From Ghiorsea bivora (lineage in GTDB: Bacteria > Pseudomonadota > Zetaproteobacteria > Mariprofundales > Mariprofundaceae), in NCBI RefSeq assembly GCF_000744415.1, contig NZ_JQLW01000008.1:1-64000 (forward strand): a stretch of 64,000 nt of DNA. The letters run 5' to 3'. This document shows, piece after piece, positions 1-9,295 of this stretch. The position numbers and the translations under genes were made by a program. Position 1 is the first letter of the stretch. Every line of letters begins with the position of its first letter. A model generated the notes under the pieces. That model ran no database searches, was not told where the DNA came from, and saw nothing but the letters and a program-made list of their open reading frames with translations.

Positions 1-386
1 ATCGTGGTGAAGCAGGCGACAACATTGGCGCATTGTTACGTGGTACCAAACGTGAAGACGTTGAGCGTGGTCAAGTATTGGCTAAGCCTGGTTCAATCAC
101 ACCACACACTGAGTTCAAAGCTGAAGCATATATTTTGAACAAAGATGAGGGTGGTCGTCACACACCATTCTTCGACGGTTACCGTCCACAGTTTTACTTC
201 CGTACAACTGACGTGACTGGTTCTGTTAAGTTGCCTGAAGGCACTGAAATGGTAATGCCTGGCGATAATGTCGCTATGGACGTAACATTGATTACACCAA
301 TCGCAATGGATAAAGAGCTTAGGTTTGCTATCCGCGAAGGTGGACGCACAGTTGGCGCTGGCGTTGTAACTGATATTAACAAGTAA
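1..386 (+). CDS. tuf: Elongation factor Tu, C-terminal part (5' end outside window)
   Basis: EF-Tu carries aminoacyl-tRNA to the ribosome as a GTP complex. The reading frame is open from base 3 and holds about 127 residues of domains 2 and 3: the [10 protein letters not shown] and [10 protein letters not shown] segments, the [10 protein letters not shown] stretch, and a C terminus ending [10 protein letters not shown]. The GTPase domain lies upstream of the window. It ends 13 bases before rpsJ, the usual tuf-S10 operon junction. A TTG at 33 is internal and is not the start. Confidence 0.97.
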   Translation, partial: RGEAGDNIGALLRGTKREDVERGQVLAKPGSITPHTEFKAEAYILNKDEGGRHTPFFDGYRPQFYFRTTDVTGSVKLPEGTEMVMPGDNVAMDVTLITPIAMDKELRFAIREGGRTVGAGVVTDINK

Positions 387-399
387 TTCGAGAGTATAC

Positions 400-708
400 A
401 TGTCAACTCAAACTATTCGTATTCGCTTGAAGGCTTTTGACCATAGAATTTTGGACAAAAGCGCTCAAGACATTGTAGAAACAGCAAAACGTACTGGAGC
501 AACAGTTCGGGGTCCTATTCCGATTCCAACAAAAATCCGTAAGTTCTGCGTGATTCGTTCACCGCATAAATATAAAGATTCGCGTGAACAATTTGAAATT
601 CGGACGCATAAGCGTCTATTAGACATCGATAAACCAACACCACAAACTGTGGATGCGTTGATGAAGCTAGACCTTCCGTCTGGCGTCGATGTTGAAATTA
701 AACTTTAA
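400..708 (+). CDS. rpsJ: 30S ribosomal protein S10
   Basis: Small-subunit head protein, also NusE in antitermination complexes. The 102-residue length is normal for S10, and the [20 protein letters not shown] and RTHKRLLDI segments are diagnostic. It is the first ribosomal protein gene of the S10 operon here, following tuf and preceding rplC by 11 bases. Confidence 0.98.
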   Translation: MSTQTIRIRLKAFDHRILDKSAQDIVETAKRTGATVRGPIPIPTKIRKFCVIRSPHKYKDSREQFEIRTHKRLLDIDKPTPQTVDALMKLDLPSGVDVEIKL

Positions 709-719
709 GGGGCGTTGTC

Positions 720-1352
720 ATGAGTACAGGTTTAATTGCCCGTAAAGCGGGTATGACACAGGTTTTCGCTGAAGATGGTTCAGTTGTTCCTGTAACTGTT
801 CTTAATGTTGAACCGTGCAAAGTTATTTCTTTGCGCACATCAGCTAAAGATGGTTACAACGCTGTGCAAGTAGGTTTCGGAAAAGCTAAGAAAGTAGTTT
901 CTCGTGGTGTGCAAGGTCATTATGCACGTCAAGGTCAAGAAGCTATGGGTGGCTTGATGGAATTTAGAACTGCCGCAGAGCCTGAATTGGAGCTGGGTCA
1001 AGATTTGACTGCAGCATTGTTTGAAGCAGGCCAAAAGCTTGATATTTCAGGTACATCAAAAGGTCGCGGTTTTGCGGGTGTGATGAAGCGTTACAACTTC
1101 GGTGGTCAGCGTGCAACACATGGTGCTGAAAAAGTACATCGTCAAATGGGTTCAACGGGTCAGTGCCAATGGCCTGGTCGCGTATTCCCTGGTAAAAAAA
1201 TGCCTGGTCATTATGGCGACAAGCGTATTACGACGCAAAATATTGAAATTGTTCGCATTGATGAAGAACAAAATCGTATTCTAGTGAAAGGTGCTGTACC
1301 TGGTGCTAAGAACGGTTTGCTTGAGCTTCGTCCTGCGGTGAAGGGAGCATAA
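720..1352 (+). CDS. rplC: 50S ribosomal protein L3
   Basis: L3 is an early assembly protein near the peptidyl-transferase centre. The 210-residue product starts MSTGLIARKAGMTQVF and carries the conserved internal loop with GTSKGRGFAGVMKRYNFGG, followed by ATHG and the MPGHYG segment. A GGGG-containing ribosome binding site lies 5-10 bases before the ATG. rplD begins one base after its stop. Confidence 0.98.
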   Translation: MSTGLIARKAGMTQVFAEDGSVVPVTVLNVEPCKVISLRTSAKDGYNAVQVGFGKAKKVVSRGVQGHYARQGQEAMGGLMEFRTAAEPELELGQDLTAALFEAGQKLDISGTSKGRGFAGVMKRYNFGGQRATHGAEKVHRQMGSTGQCQWPGRVFPGKKMPGHYGDKRITTQNIEIVRIDEEQNRILVKGAVPGAKNGLLELRPAVKGA

Positions 1353-1353
1353 G

Positions 1354-1983
1354 GTGACAGCAGTTAAGATTGTTGATCAAAACAACAAAGAAGTCGGCTC
1401 TCGTGATTTGAATGCGAACGTTTTCGGCTTAGAAGCAGATAATGGTTTGGTTCATCGCGTGTATAGTGCTTTGGCTAGAGCGCAACGCGCTGGTACGCAT
1501 AGCACAAAAACTGTAGCTGATGTTTCTGGTGGTGGTAAAAAACCATTCAAACAAAAAGGTACAGGTCGTGCGCGTCAAGGTACAACACGTGCAGCGCAAA
1601 TGCGTCATGGTGGTACGGCACATGGTCCGCAACCACATGATTACAATACGCGTATCAATAAAAAAGAACGTCGCTTAGCAACAGCTTTGGTTTTGTCTGA
1701 TGCATTGCGTGAAGGTCGTTTGATTGTATTGAATAAGCTTGAATTGAAAGAAGCGAAGACCAAATCATTTATTGCTGTGCGTGATGCACTTAAAGTTGAG
1801 TCAGGTTTATTTGTCTTGGCTGAAAGCAATAATGAAGTAGAACTTTCTGGTCGTAACGTGCCGTTGAGCAAAGTTGTGCTGGATGGTCAAATGAATTTAC
1901 ATGACATGTTAAAATTCGATCACTTGGTTGTGACTGAAGATGCATTGTCAAACTTAGAAAAACGCTTGGGAGGTGAAGGATGA
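1354..1983 (+). CDS. rplD: 50S ribosomal protein L4
   Basis: L4 lines the exit tunnel; in enteric bacteria it also represses its own operon, which is not shown here. The 209-residue protein uses a GTG start just after the rplC stop, with GGGAG overlapping the end of rplC as ribosome binding site. The extended loop GKKPFKQKGTGRARQGTTRA is clear. Its last codons overlap the rplW start by 4 bases (ATGA), suggesting coupling. Confidence 0.97.
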   Translation: MTAVKIVDQNNKEVGSRDLNANVFGLEADNGLVHRVYSALARAQRAGTHSTKTVADVSGGGKKPFKQKGTGRARQGTTRAAQMRHGGTAHGPQPHDYNTRINKKERRLATALVLSDALREGRLIVLNKLELKEAKTKSFIAVRDALKVESGLFVLAESNNEVELSGRNVPLSKVVLDGQMNLHDMLKFDHLVVTEDALSNLEKRLGGEG

Positions 1984-2279
1984 ACGCAAAATATCATCAC
2001 TTTAATACGCTCCATAAGCCTGTAATTACTGAAAAGAGCTATAAAGCTACTAGCGATGCGAACCAATACACATTTCGCGTAGCACCAGATGCAACAAAGC
2101 TTCAAGTAAAAGCAGCTGTTGAGGCTATTTTTGAAGTTAAAGTTGAAAAGGTTCAAGTTGTGAACTTGCCTAGCAAGGAAAAGCGTCGCGGCGCTCACAC
2201 AGGAACTCGCTCTGGTTATCGTAAAGCTATTGTGCGTTTGGTTGAAGGCCAGTCGCTAGAAGTAGCGGAAGAGGCATAA
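1980..2279 (+). CDS. rplW: 50S ribosomal protein L23
   Basis: L23 sits at the tunnel exit and docks trigger factor and SRP. The 99-residue product has the typical HKPVITEKSYKA N terminus and the KEKRRGAHTGTRSGYRKAIV loop. The GGAGGTGAAGG site just upstream lies inside the end of rplD. Confidence 0.97.
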   Translation: MNAKYHHFNTLHKPVITEKSYKATSDANQYTFRVAPDATKLQVKAAVEAIFEVKVEKVQVVNLPSKEKRRGAHTGTRSGYRKAIVRLVEGQSLEVAEEA

Positions 2280-2282
2280 GAC

Positions 2283-3113
2283 ATGGCAATTAAAGTTTGG
2301 AAACCAATGACCAATGGTGTTCGTGGACGCGTTGCGATTGTAAATCCTGATTTGTACAAAGGTGCACCAGAAGCACGTTTGACTGAAGGTCTTACAAAAT
2401 CGGGCGGTCGTAACAACAATGGTCGCATCACTTCTCGTCACCGTGGTGGCGGACATAAGCGCCTTTATCGCTTGATTGATTTTAAACGTGACAATCAAGG
2501 AATTGAAGGTAAGGTTGCGCGCCTTGAATATGACCCGAATCGCACAGCGCATATTGCGTTGGTTGTTTTCTCAAATGGCGATAAGCGTTATATCTTGGCA
2601 CCACAAGGGTTGCGCGCTGGTGACAAAGTTGTTTCAGGTTCTGAAGCAGAAATTCGTCCAGGTAACGCATTGCCATTAGGTAATATCCGTGTGGGTACAA
2701 TGTTGCACAATGTTGAAATGAAACCAGGCAAGGGCGGTCAAATGGCGCGTACTGCAGGTGCTTCAGTTCAATTGATGGGTAAAGAAAATGGCAAGGCTAT
2801 TTTGAAGTTGCCATCAGGTGAGTTTCGCCGTGTTGATTTACGTTGCATGGCAAGTGTTGGTGTGATTGGTAATGCTGATCATTCAAACCAAAAAATTGGT
2901 AAAGCTGGTCGCTCGCGTTGGTTGGGGAAACGTCCTCATGTGCGTGGTGTGGCTATGAACCCAGTTGACCATCCACATGGTGGTGGTGAAGGGCGTACAT
3001 CAGGTGGTCGTCACCCTGTAACGCCTTGGGGTGTTCCAACCAAGGGTCGTAAGACCCGTAAAAAGAATAAGACTTCGAATCGTGATATTGTTCGTCGTCG
3101 CAATCAGAAGTGA
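2283..3113 (+). CDS. rplB: 50S ribosomal protein L2
   Basis: L2 is needed for subunit association and peptidyl transfer. The 276-residue length is normal. The conserved C-terminal motif [19 protein letters not shown], including the histidine at the catalytic centre, is complete. It follows rplW by three bases and precedes rpsS by eight. Confidence 0.98.
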   Translation: MAIKVWKPMTNGVRGRVAIVNPDLYKGAPEARLTEGLTKSGGRNNNGRITSRHRGGGHKRLYRLIDFKRDNQGIEGKVARLEYDPNRTAHIALVVFSNGDKRYILAPQGLRAGDKVVSGSEAEIRPGNALPLGNIRVGTMLHNVEMKPGKGGQMARTAGASVQLMGKENGKAILKLPSGEFRRVDLRCMASVGVIGNADHSNQKIGKAGRSRWLGKRPHVRGVAMNPVDHPHGGGEGRTSGGRHPVTPWGVPTKGRKTRKKNKTSNRDIVRRRNQK

Positions 3114-3121
3114 GGTAGCAC

Positions 3122-3400
3122 ATGGCGCGTTCATTAAAGAAAGGTCCATACATTGAAGCTTCTCTTGAAAAGAAAGTTTTGGCTGCTGTCGAGAATGGAA
3201 AAAAAGGTGTGATCAAAACTTGGTCACGTCGTTCTACAATTTCACCTGATTTTGTAGGTTTGAATTTTGCTGTTCATAACGGTAACAAGTTTATCCCTGT
3301 TTTTGTCTCTGAGAACATGGTGGGTCACAAGTTGGGTGAGTTTTCGCCAACGCGTACTTATTATGGTCACGGTGCTGACAAAAAAGCACGGAAGAGGTAA
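3122..3400 (+). CDS. rpsS: 30S ribosomal protein S19
   Basis: S19 lies in the 30S head and contacts S13 and tRNA. The 92-residue product opens [19 protein letters not shown] and includes the [15 protein letters not shown] and [11 protein letters not shown] motifs of the family. Ribosome binding site GAGG is about 5 bases before ATG. Confidence 0.98.
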   Translation: MARSLKKGPYIEASLEKKVLAAVENGKKGVIKTWSRRSTISPDFVGLNFAVHNGNKFIPVFVSENMVGHKLGEFSPTRTYYGHGADKKARKR

Positions 3401-3406
3401 GTGGTT

Positions 3407-3748
3407 ATGTCTGTAGAAGTACGTGCGATGCATAAAAATGCACATATTAGCGCACAAAAAGTTCGTACAGTTGCAAATGCTGTTCGTGGGTTGCCAGTTG
3501 ATCGTGCACTAGCCGCATTGTCATTGTCGCCTAAGAAAGCGGCGCGTGTAATTGAGAAAGTTGTGAAGTCTGCGGTTGCCAATGCTGAGCAAAACAATGG
3601 TTTGGATGTGGATAATTTGTTGATTTCAACAATCACAGTCGACCAAGGTGAAGTTTTGAAGCGTTACCGTCCAAAAGGTATGGGTCGTATGCGCCAGCGT
3701 TTTCATCGTCATAGTCATGTAACAGTGGCTGTGAGCGAACGTAGTTAA
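3407..3748 (+). CDS. rplV: 50S ribosomal protein L22
   Basis: L22 lines the exit tunnel with L4. The frame can start at GTG 3401, but ATG 3407 is preferred: AGAGGT ends about 7 bases before it, and the product then begins MSVEVRAMHKNAHISAQKVR. This gives 113 residues, normal for L22. The C-terminal beta hairpin with RYRPKGMGRMRQRFHRHSH is intact. Confidence 0.96.
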   Translation: MSVEVRAMHKNAHISAQKVRTVANAVRGLPVDRALAALSLSPKKAARVIEKVVKSAVANAEQNNGLDVDNLLISTITVDQGEVLKRYRPKGMGRMRQRFHRHSHVTVAVSERS

Positions 3749-3760
3749 GGGAGTTCTGGA

Positions 3761-4411
3761 ATGGGACAAAAAGTCAATCCAATTGGTTTCCGAGTTGGTA
3801 TTACCCGTGGTTGGGAATCAGTTTGGTATGCAGCAGATAAAGATTTTGGTTCACTTCTTCGTGAAGACATCAAAATGCGTAGATATATCAAGGCTAGAAT
3901 GAAACATGCGGGTGTATCTCGTATCGTGATTGAAAGACCTGCTGGTAAAGTGAAAGTAACTGTGCATACTGCGCGCCCCGGCGTAATTATTGGCCGCAAA
4001 GGTTCTGAAATTGAAGCATTGCGTTCTGAGTTGTTACGTCAGTTTGGGCAAGAAGTACAAGTTTATATTGTTGAGATTAGACGCCCTGAAGCTGAAGCTC
4101 AATTGGTAGCAGAAAACATTGCTTTCCAATTGGAGCGTCGTGTTGCTTTCCGTCGTGCGATGAAACGTGCGGTGCAAGGTGCTATGCGCATGGGTGCAAA
4201 AGGTGTTCGTATCAACTGTTCAGGCCGCTTAGGTGGTGCTGATATTGCTCGCATGGAATGGTATCGTGAAGGTCGTGTGCCTTTGCATACATTGCGTGCT
4301 GACATCGATTACGGTGTCGCTGAAGCCAAGACTACTTATGGTATTATTGGCGTTAAGGTTTGGGTATTTAACGGCGAGAAGCTTGGCGTAAGCGAAGCTG
4401 CGAACGCATAA
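3761..4411 (+). CDS. rpsC: 30S ribosomal protein S3
   Basis: S3 forms the mRNA entry channel of the 30S subunit. The 216-residue protein has the KH RNA-binding segment ([14 protein letters not shown], near residues 71-85) and the C-terminal domain motif [20 protein letters not shown]. Start [13 protein letters not shown] is typical and is preceded by GGGAG. Confidence 0.98.
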   Translation: MGQKVNPIGFRVGITRGWESVWYAADKDFGSLLREDIKMRRYIKARMKHAGVSRIVIERPAGKVKVTVHTARPGVIIGRKGSEIEALRSELLRQFGQEVQVYIVEIRRPEAEAQLVAENIAFQLERRVAFRRAMKRAVQGAMRMGAKGVRINCSGRLGGADIARMEWYREGRVPLHTLRADIDYGVAEAKTTYGIIGVKVWVFNGEKLGVSEAANA

Positions 4412-4426
4412 CGGAGACTATGAGTT

Positions 4427-4849
4427 ATGTTACAACCAAAGAAAGTTCGGTGGCGTAAGCACCATAAAGAGCTTCAACGCATTCGCGGCAAAGCTACTCG
4501 TGGTGTGGATTTTAATTTCGGCGATTTTGGAATTAAAGCAATGGAGCCAGGTCGTATTACTGCGCGTCAAATTGAGGCTGCTCGTATTACGATGACACGT
4601 CATATTAAACGTCAGGGTCGCGTATGGATTCGTATGTTCCCTGATTTGCCAGTATCGAAGAAACCTGCGGAAGTTCGCATGGGTAAAGGTAAAGGTTCTC
4701 CAGAGTATTGGGTTGCTGCAGTACGTGCAGGTCGTATGCTTTTTGAAATGGACGGTGTTGATGAAACATTGGCTAGAGAAGCACTTGAGCGTGCAGCTTC
4801 TAAGCTTCCTATTCGTACTAAGATTGTTGTGCGTGGAGTTGGACGATGA
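4427..4849 (+). CDS. rplP: 50S ribosomal protein L16
   Basis: L16 contacts A-site tRNA in the large subunit. The 140-residue product has the standard [14 protein letters not shown] start, the RQIEAARI motif and the [12 protein letters not shown] signature. Its stop overlaps the rpmC start as ATGA. Confidence 0.98.
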   Translation: MLQPKKVRWRKHHKELQRIRGKATRGVDFNFGDFGIKAMEPGRITARQIEAARITMTRHIKRQGRVWIRMFPDLPVSKKPAEVRMGKGKGSPEYWVAAVRAGRMLFEMDGVDETLAREALERAASKLPIRTKIVVRGVGR

Positions 4850-5031
4850 AAGCAAAAGAATTGCGTGAATTGAAAGACGCAGAATTGAAAGAAAAGATGG
4901 ATGAATTGGCTGCTGAAGGTATGAAGCTTAGGTTCCAAAAGGCTACTATGCAGTTGAATGCAACAAGCAAAATTACATCGAATCGCCGTGAGATAGCGCG
5001 TATTCAGACAATTTTGGCTGAGCGTCGCTAA
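4846..5031 (+). CDS. rpmC: 50S ribosomal protein L29
   Basis: L29 lies by the exit tunnel next to L23. It is a 61-residue, two-helix protein with the [20 protein letters not shown] start and a [10 protein letters not shown] second helix. The 4-base overlap with rplP suggests translational coupling. Confidence 0.97.
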   Translation: MKAKELRELKDAELKEKMDELAAEGMKLRFQKATMQLNATSKITSNRREIARIQTILAERR

Positions 5032-5044
5032 GAGGGTTATAGAG

Positions 5045-5311
5045 ATGAGTGAAGTAAGTAGTAATAAGCGCACCCTAGAGGGTGTTGTTGTCAGCAATAA
5101 AGGTGATAAAACTATTATTGTTGAAGTTGAGCGTCGTTTTTTACATGCGCGATACCGTAAAACAGTGAGTGCACATAAAAAATATATGGCTCACGATGCA
5201 GAGAATACTTGTAACATTGGTGATACAGTTCGCATTTCCGAATGTCGCCCATTGTCACGTCGTAAGACTTGGATAATGGATGCTGTTATTACTCGTGCTG
5301 AACAACTTTAG
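5045..5311 (+). CDS. rpsQ: 30S ribosomal protein S17
   Basis: S17 binds 16S rRNA early in assembly. The 88-residue OB-fold protein contains RTLEGVVVSNKGDKTI and the family motif DTVRISECRPLSRRKTW. It lies between rpmC and rplN as in most bacteria. Confidence 0.97.
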   Translation: MSEVSSNKRTLEGVVVSNKGDKTIIVEVERRFLHARYRKTVSAHKKYMAHDAENTCNIGDTVRISECRPLSRRKTWIMDAVITRAEQL

Positions 5312-5321
5312 GAGTTATTAG

Positions 5322-5690
5322 ATGATTCAGACTGAAACAGTTCTGCAAGTAGCAGATAACTCTGGTGCCCGTCGTGTGACATGCATTAAAGTATTGGGCG
5401 GCTCTAAGCGTCGTTATGCAAGTGTTGGTGACGTAATCGTAGTTGCGGTTAAGGAAACTATTCCTGGCGGCAAAGTGAAGAAGGGTGAAGTTCAACGTGC
5501 TGTTGTAGTGCGTGTGGCGAAAGAATTCCGTCGTCCTGATGGAAGTTCGATTCGTTTTGATGAGAATGCCGCTGTGTTGTTGAATAAACAAGGCGAGCCA
5601 ATCGGCACCCGTATCTTTGGCCCAGTAACTCGTGAGCTTCGTGCTAAGGGATATATGAAAATTATCTCTCTTGCACCAGAAGTTCTGTAA
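5322..5690 (+). CDS. rplN: 50S ribosomal protein L14
   Basis: L14 sits at the subunit interface. The 122-residue length is invariant for the family, and [19 protein letters not shown] and the [10 protein letters not shown] motif are conserved. This begins the part corresponding to the spc operon; no separate promoter or terminator was seen between it and rpsQ. Confidence 0.98.
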   Translation: MIQTETVLQVADNSGARRVTCIKVLGGSKRRYASVGDVIVVAVKETIPGGKVKKGEVQRAVVVRVAKEFRRPDGSSIRFDENAAVLLNKQGEPIGTRIFGPVTRELRAKGYMKIISLAPEVL

Positions 5691-5708
5691 TAGATAAGAG
5701 GATATAAG

Positions 5709-6038
5709 ATGTCTACGAACGTAAATTATCGTATTCGCAGTGGTGATGAAGTTGTGGTCATTACTGGTCGTGATAAAGGTGCCCGAGGTAATGTTACACG
5801 TGTTTTGCCAGAAAAAGGTAAAATCATTGTTGCTAAGGTAAACATGGTTAAGCGTCATACGAAACCAACACAAAACAGCTCTGGTGGTATTGTAGAGCGT
5901 GAAGCACCGTTAGAAATCTCTAATGTACAATTTGTATGTCCTAAATGTGACGCTGGCGTTCGTTTGGGTGCTAAAACATTGGAAGATGGTCGTAAAGTTC
6001 GCACTTGCCGCAAATGTGGCGAAGTGCTGGATAAGTAG
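5709..6038 (+). CDS. rplX: 50S ribosomal protein L24, cysteine-containing form
   Basis: L24 initiates 50S assembly. The KOW motif is near residues 12-40 ([20 protein letters not shown]). The C terminus carries two CxxC pairs, CPKC and CRKC, separated by about 20 residues. Many L24 proteins lack these, so a zinc ribbon is inferred. Length 109 residues. It is followed 10 bases later by rplE. Confidence 0.97.
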   Translation: MSTNVNYRIRSGDEVVVITGRDKGARGNVTRVLPEKGKIIVAKVNMVKRHTKPTQNSSGGIVEREAPLEISNVQFVCPKCDAGVRLGAKTLEDGRKVRTCRKCGEVLDK

Positions 6039-6048
6039 GAGTAGTGCA

Positions 6049-6588
6049 ATGGCACGCTTGAAAGAAGATTATAATAAACGTGTAAAACCAGCGCTCATTA
6101 AAGAGTTGGGTTATAAAAACGTAATGGAAGTACCTGCGATTACAAAAATTGTAATCAATATGGGTTGTGGTGAAGCTTCGCAAAACCGCAAGTTGTTGGA
6201 TGGTGCTTTAAGTGATATGTCAGCGCTTTCTGGTCAAAAACCAGTGGTGACTAAGGCTAGAAAATCAATTGCAAACTTTAAGTTGCGTGATGATATGCCA
6301 GTTGGCTGTCGTGTAACGCTTCGAGGTGAGCGCATGTGGGAATTTTTCGACCGTTTGGTGAATATTGCTTTGCCTCGTATTCGTGACTTCCGTGGTGTAA
6401 GCCCGAAGGCTTTTGACGGACGTGGCAACTACACTTTGGGTGTAAAAGAGCAAATCATTTTCCCAGAAATTGATTATGATAAAATTGATAAAATTCGTGG
6501 TATGGACATTACAATTTGTACTACTGCGAAGACAAATGACGAAGGGCGTGCGCTGTTGAAGCAATTTAGTATGCCTTTCCGTAACTAG
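6049..6588 (+). CDS. rplE: 50S ribosomal protein L5
   Basis: L5 holds 5S rRNA in the central protuberance. The frame is open upstream into rplX, but the start at ATG 6049 gives [20 protein letters not shown], the normal L5 beginning, with TAGGAG about 8 bases ahead. The 179-residue product matches the family length and has the [14 protein letters not shown] and [16 protein letters not shown] motifs. Confidence 0.97.
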   Translation: MARLKEDYNKRVKPALIKELGYKNVMEVPAITKIVINMGCGEASQNRKLLDGALSDMSALSGQKPVVTKARKSIANFKLRDDMPVGCRVTLRGERMWEFFDRLVNIALPRIRDFRGVSPKAFDGRGNYTLGVKEQIIFPEIDYDKIDKIRGMDITICTTAKTNDEGRALLKQFSMPFRN

Positions 6589-6599
6589 AGGAGCTTTTA

Positions 6600-6785
6600 A
6601 TGGCAACGAAAGCATTGGTTGTTAAAAGTAACCGTACGCCGAAATTTAAGGTTCGTGGTTATACGCGCTGTCAGTTGTGTGGTCGTCCGCATTCTGTATA
6701 TCGTAAATTTGGTATGTGTCGTATCTGCTTGAGAAAACATGCACTAGCTGGTGAAATTCCAGGCATGAAGAAATCAAGCTGGTAA
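6600..6785 (+). CDS. rpsN: 30S ribosomal protein S14, zinc-binding 61-residue type
   Basis: This is the short zinc-dependent form (type Z), with CQLC and CRIC pairs near residues 24-27 and 40-43. Enteric proteobacteria carry the longer, cysteine-free 101-residue form. The type Z protein is common in Gram-positives, Thermus and some other lineages. It sits between rplE and rpsH as expected. Confidence 0.97.
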   Translation: MATKALVVKSNRTPKFKVRGYTRCQLCGRPHSVYRKFGMCRICLRKHALAGEIPGMKKSSW

Positions 6786-6804
6786 TTGGGTAGGAGATAA
6801 GTTT

Positions 6805-7200
6805 ATGATGATGGATCGTATTGCGGACATGTTAACCCGCATTCGCAACGCTCAACAAGCAGGCCTTGAGAAGGTTGAAATGCCAGGTAGTAATACCTTG
6901 GTTTCAATTGCTCAAATTCTGAAAGCAGAAGGTTATATTCAAGGCGGCAAGCCTTATAACTATAAAGGTCATCGCTATTTGCGTTTGACACTTCGTTATG
7001 ATGACGAAGGACAACCTGTTATTCGTGAAATTAAACGTGTATCAAAATCAGGTCGTCGTGTGTATGCACCAGCAACAGAGTTGCCTCGCGTACGTAATGG
7101 TTATGGTATTGCTGTAATTAGTACTTCACAAGGTCTTATGACTGACAAAGATGCTCGTGCCAAAAACATTGGTGGCGAAGTTCTTTGTACAGTATTTTAG
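6805..7200 (+). CDS. rpsH: 30S ribosomal protein S8
   Basis: S8 binds helix 21 of 16S rRNA. Three in-frame ATG codons occur in a row (6805, 6808, 6811). AGGAG at 6792-6796 gives the best spacing (8 bases) to the first. The 131-residue product has DRIADMLTRIRNA and a C terminus with ISTSQGLMTDKDARAKNIGG, both diagnostic. Confidence 0.97.
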   Translation: MMMDRIADMLTRIRNAQQAGLEKVEMPGSNTLVSIAQILKAEGYIQGGKPYNYKGHRYLRLTLRYDDEGQPVIREIKRVSKSGRRVYAPATELPRVRNGYGIAVISTSQGLMTDKDARAKNIGGEVLCTVF

Positions 7201-7212
7201 AGGTAGATTGAT

Positions 7213-7746
7213 ATGTCTCGTGTAGGTAAACAACCTGTTTCAATCCCAGCTGGTGTTGAAATCACGGTAAACGCAAACAGTATTACAGCAAAAGGCCCTA
7301 AAGCTTCAATGGACTCTCCATTGTTTGAAGGTATTACAGCTGTAGTTGAAGGTAATCAAGTTCAACTTTCTTGTGCTGATTTTGGCAGCAAGAAGATGAA
7401 AGGTAACTTTGGTCTAGCTAGAGCCCTATTGGCGAACAACGTTATTGGTGTGAGCAAAGGTTTTGAGAAAACTTTGGAGCTTCGCGGTGTTGGTTACCGT
7501 GCAAAAGTACAAGGTAAAAACCTTGATTTGTCTTTAGGTTTTTCGCACCCTGTTCTTTATCCGATTCCAGAAGGTATCGAAGCTAAGGTTGAGAAATCAA
7601 ACATTATTATTTCTGGTTTTGATAAACAGAAAGTTGGTCAGGTTGCATCAGAAATTCGTGCTTTCCGTCCACCAGAGCCTTATAAAGGTAAAGGTGTACG
7701 TTATGCAGATGAGTATGTAGCAATGAAAGAAGGTAAACGGGCTTAA
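7213..7746 (+). CDS. rplF: 50S ribosomal protein L6
   Basis: L6 lies near the sarcin-ricin loop and the factor-binding site. The 177-residue product begins MSRVGKQPVSIPAGVEI and ends with the PEPYKGKGVRYADE motif that marks L6. The gap to rplR is 31 bases, one of the larger ones in this operon. Confidence 0.98.
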   Translation: MSRVGKQPVSIPAGVEITVNANSITAKGPKASMDSPLFEGITAVVEGNQVQLSCADFGSKKMKGNFGLARALLANNVIGVSKGFEKTLELRGVGYRAKVQGKNLDLSLGFSHPVLYPIPEGIEAKVEKSNIIISGFDKQKVGQVASEIRAFRPPEPYKGKGVRYADEYVAMKEGKRA

Positions 7747-7777
7747 TCAGGCTTGATAGGATAGGAGACGTTTCAAA

Positions 7778-8131
7778 GTGGCAGTAAAACGTTATGAAAA
7801 CAATGCAGCAGTACGCCGTCAAAGACGCGTACGTGCTAAAGTAAAGGCATCTGGTCGTTTACGTATTAGTATTTTTCGTTCTTCGAGAAATATTTATGCT
7901 CAAATTATTGATGATGCAGCAGGTGCAACGCTAGTTTCAGCATCAAGCTTGGATAAAAGTATCAAAAACGGCGGTGGTCGTGAAGGTGCTGAAGCTGTTG
8001 GTAAACTTCTAGCAGAACGCGCTGTAGAGAAAAAATTGTCTAACTTGGCTTTTGATCGTGGTTCGTATCCTTATCATGGCCGTGTACAGGCATTGGCTGA
8101 AGCAGCTCGTGCTGCTGGCTTGAAGTTCTAG
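7778..8131 (+). CDS. rplR: 50S ribosomal protein L18
   Basis: L18 binds 5S rRNA with L5. It has a GTG start with AGGAG about 11 bases upstream. The 117-residue product has the [20 protein letters not shown] motif and the C-terminal [20 protein letters not shown] signature. Confidence 0.97.
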   Translation: MAVKRYENNAAVRRQRRVRAKVKASGRLRISIFRSSRNIYAQIIDDAAGATLVSASSLDKSIKNGGGREGAEAVGKLLAERAVEKKLSNLAFDRGSYPYHGRVQALAEAARAAGLKF

Positions 8132-8141
8132 GAGATTTTGA

Positions 8142-8621
8142 ATGATTAATGCAGAAGAACTTGAGCTAACTGAAAAGCTCGTTCACATTAACCGCGTAGC
8201 TAAGGTTGTAGCTGGTGGTCGTCGCTTTGGTTTTGCAGCTTTGATGGTTGTTGGTGATGGTGATGGGCATGTTGGTTTTGGTTACGCTAAAGCGAAAGAA
8301 GTGCCAGAAGCAATTCGTAAAGCAAATGAAATTGCACGCAAATCTTTGATTTTTGTACCTCGTAAAGATGGTACAATTTTTTATCAAACAACAGGTATTC
8401 AAGATGCATCACGTGTGATGCTTAAACCTGCGACAGAAGGTACTGGTGTGATTGCTGGTGCTGCAGTTCGTGCAGTGATTGAAGCTGTTGGTATTCGTGA
8501 TATTTTGACTAAGGCACACGGTTCACGTAACCCTATCAATGTTGTTCGTGCAACAGTGAATGGTTTGAAAGACCTTGAAAGCCCGGAACAAGTTGCTGCT
8601 CGTCGCGGCAAAGCTTCTTAA
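8142..8621 (+). CDS. rpsE: 30S ribosomal protein S5
   Basis: S5 affects decoding accuracy and forms part of the mRNA channel. The 159-residue protein has the double-stranded RNA-binding-like N domain ([19 protein letters not shown]) and the [16 protein letters not shown] segment. Spacing to rplR is 10 bases. Confidence 0.98.
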   Translation: MINAEELELTEKLVHINRVAKVVAGGRRFGFAALMVVGDGDGHVGFGYAKAKEVPEAIRKANEIARKSLIFVPRKDGTIFYQTTGIQDASRVMLKPATEGTGVIAGAAVRAVIEAVGIRDILTKAHGSRNPINVVRATVNGLKDLESPEQVAARRGKAS

Positions 8622-8638
8622 GTCAGAGGGTATATATA

Positions 8639-8827
8639 ATGGCTAAGAAAACTTTTAAAATTCGTCAGATCAAAAGTGGTATTGGATACCCTAAAGATCA
8701 AAATGCAACACTGCGTGGCTTAGGTCTTCGTCGTATGCATCAAGTGGTAGAGCTTGAAGACACTGCTTCAACGCGTGGCATGCTAAATAAAGTACGTCAC
8801 CTTGTTGTTGAAGTTCAAGAGTCTTAA
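8639..8827 (+). CDS. rpmD: 50S ribosomal protein L30
   Basis: A 62-residue L30 with the [21 protein letters not shown] terminus and [15 protein letters not shown] motif. It lies between rpsE and rplO as in most bacteria that keep L30. Confidence 0.95.
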   Translation: MAKKTFKIRQIKSGIGYPKDQNATLRGLGLRRMHQVVELEDTASTRGMLNKVRHLVVEVQES

Positions 8828-8848
8828 GGAAAGGATTCGGGGACGAAC

Positions 8849-9292
8849 ATGAAATTAAATAATATTCAAGCAAATGCAGGTCAGCGTCGCAATCGTAAGC
8901 GTTTAGGTTGCGGTATTGGCACAGGCCATGGTAAAACTGGTGGTCGTGGTCACAAAGGTCAAAAATCACGTTCTGGCGGCGGCGTTATGCGCGGCTTTGA
9001 AGGTGGTCAAATGTCTTTGATTCGCCGTCTTCCAAAACGTGGGTTTACACCGCTTTCACGCAATACCTTTCAATTGGTTAATGTGGGTCAGCTGAATAGC
9101 TTTGAATCAGGTTCGACTGTGGATGCAGCAGCATTGTACGCAGCTGGTCTTATTCGTAACGCTGTTGACCCTGTAAAACTTTTGGCATCAGGTGACTGTG
9201 AAGTCAAGTTAACAGTTTCAGTAGCAAAAACGTCAGCAGCAGCGACCGCTAAAGTCGAAAAAGCTGGTGGCTCTGTAGCGGTTTCGGCCTAA
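8849..9292 (+). CDS. rplO: 50S ribosomal protein L15
   Basis: L15 is a late-assembly 50S protein. The basic glycine-rich N terminus (GIGTGHGKTGGRGHKGQKSR) and the GFEGGQMSLIRRLPKRGF motif are diagnostic. 147 residues. The secY start follows three bases after the stop. Confidence 0.97.
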   Translation: MKLNNIQANAGQRRNRKRLGCGIGTGHGKTGGRGHKGQKSRSGGGVMRGFEGGQMSLIRRLPKRGFTPLSRNTFQLVNVGQLNSFESGSTVDAAALYAAGLIRNAVDPVKLLASGDCEVKLTVSVAKTSAAATAKVEKAGGSVAVSA

Positions 9293-9295
9293 CAG

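Noticed and set aside
5289-5873. Minus-strand open frame of 194 codons across rplN and rplX
   Set aside because: Antisense shadow of two certain ribosomal genes, with composition rich in Asn, Thr and His.
8405-8420. Palindrome ATCACGTGTGAT inside rpsE
   Set aside because: Encodes conserved S5 residues and has no adjacent promoter-like sequence or divergent gene.
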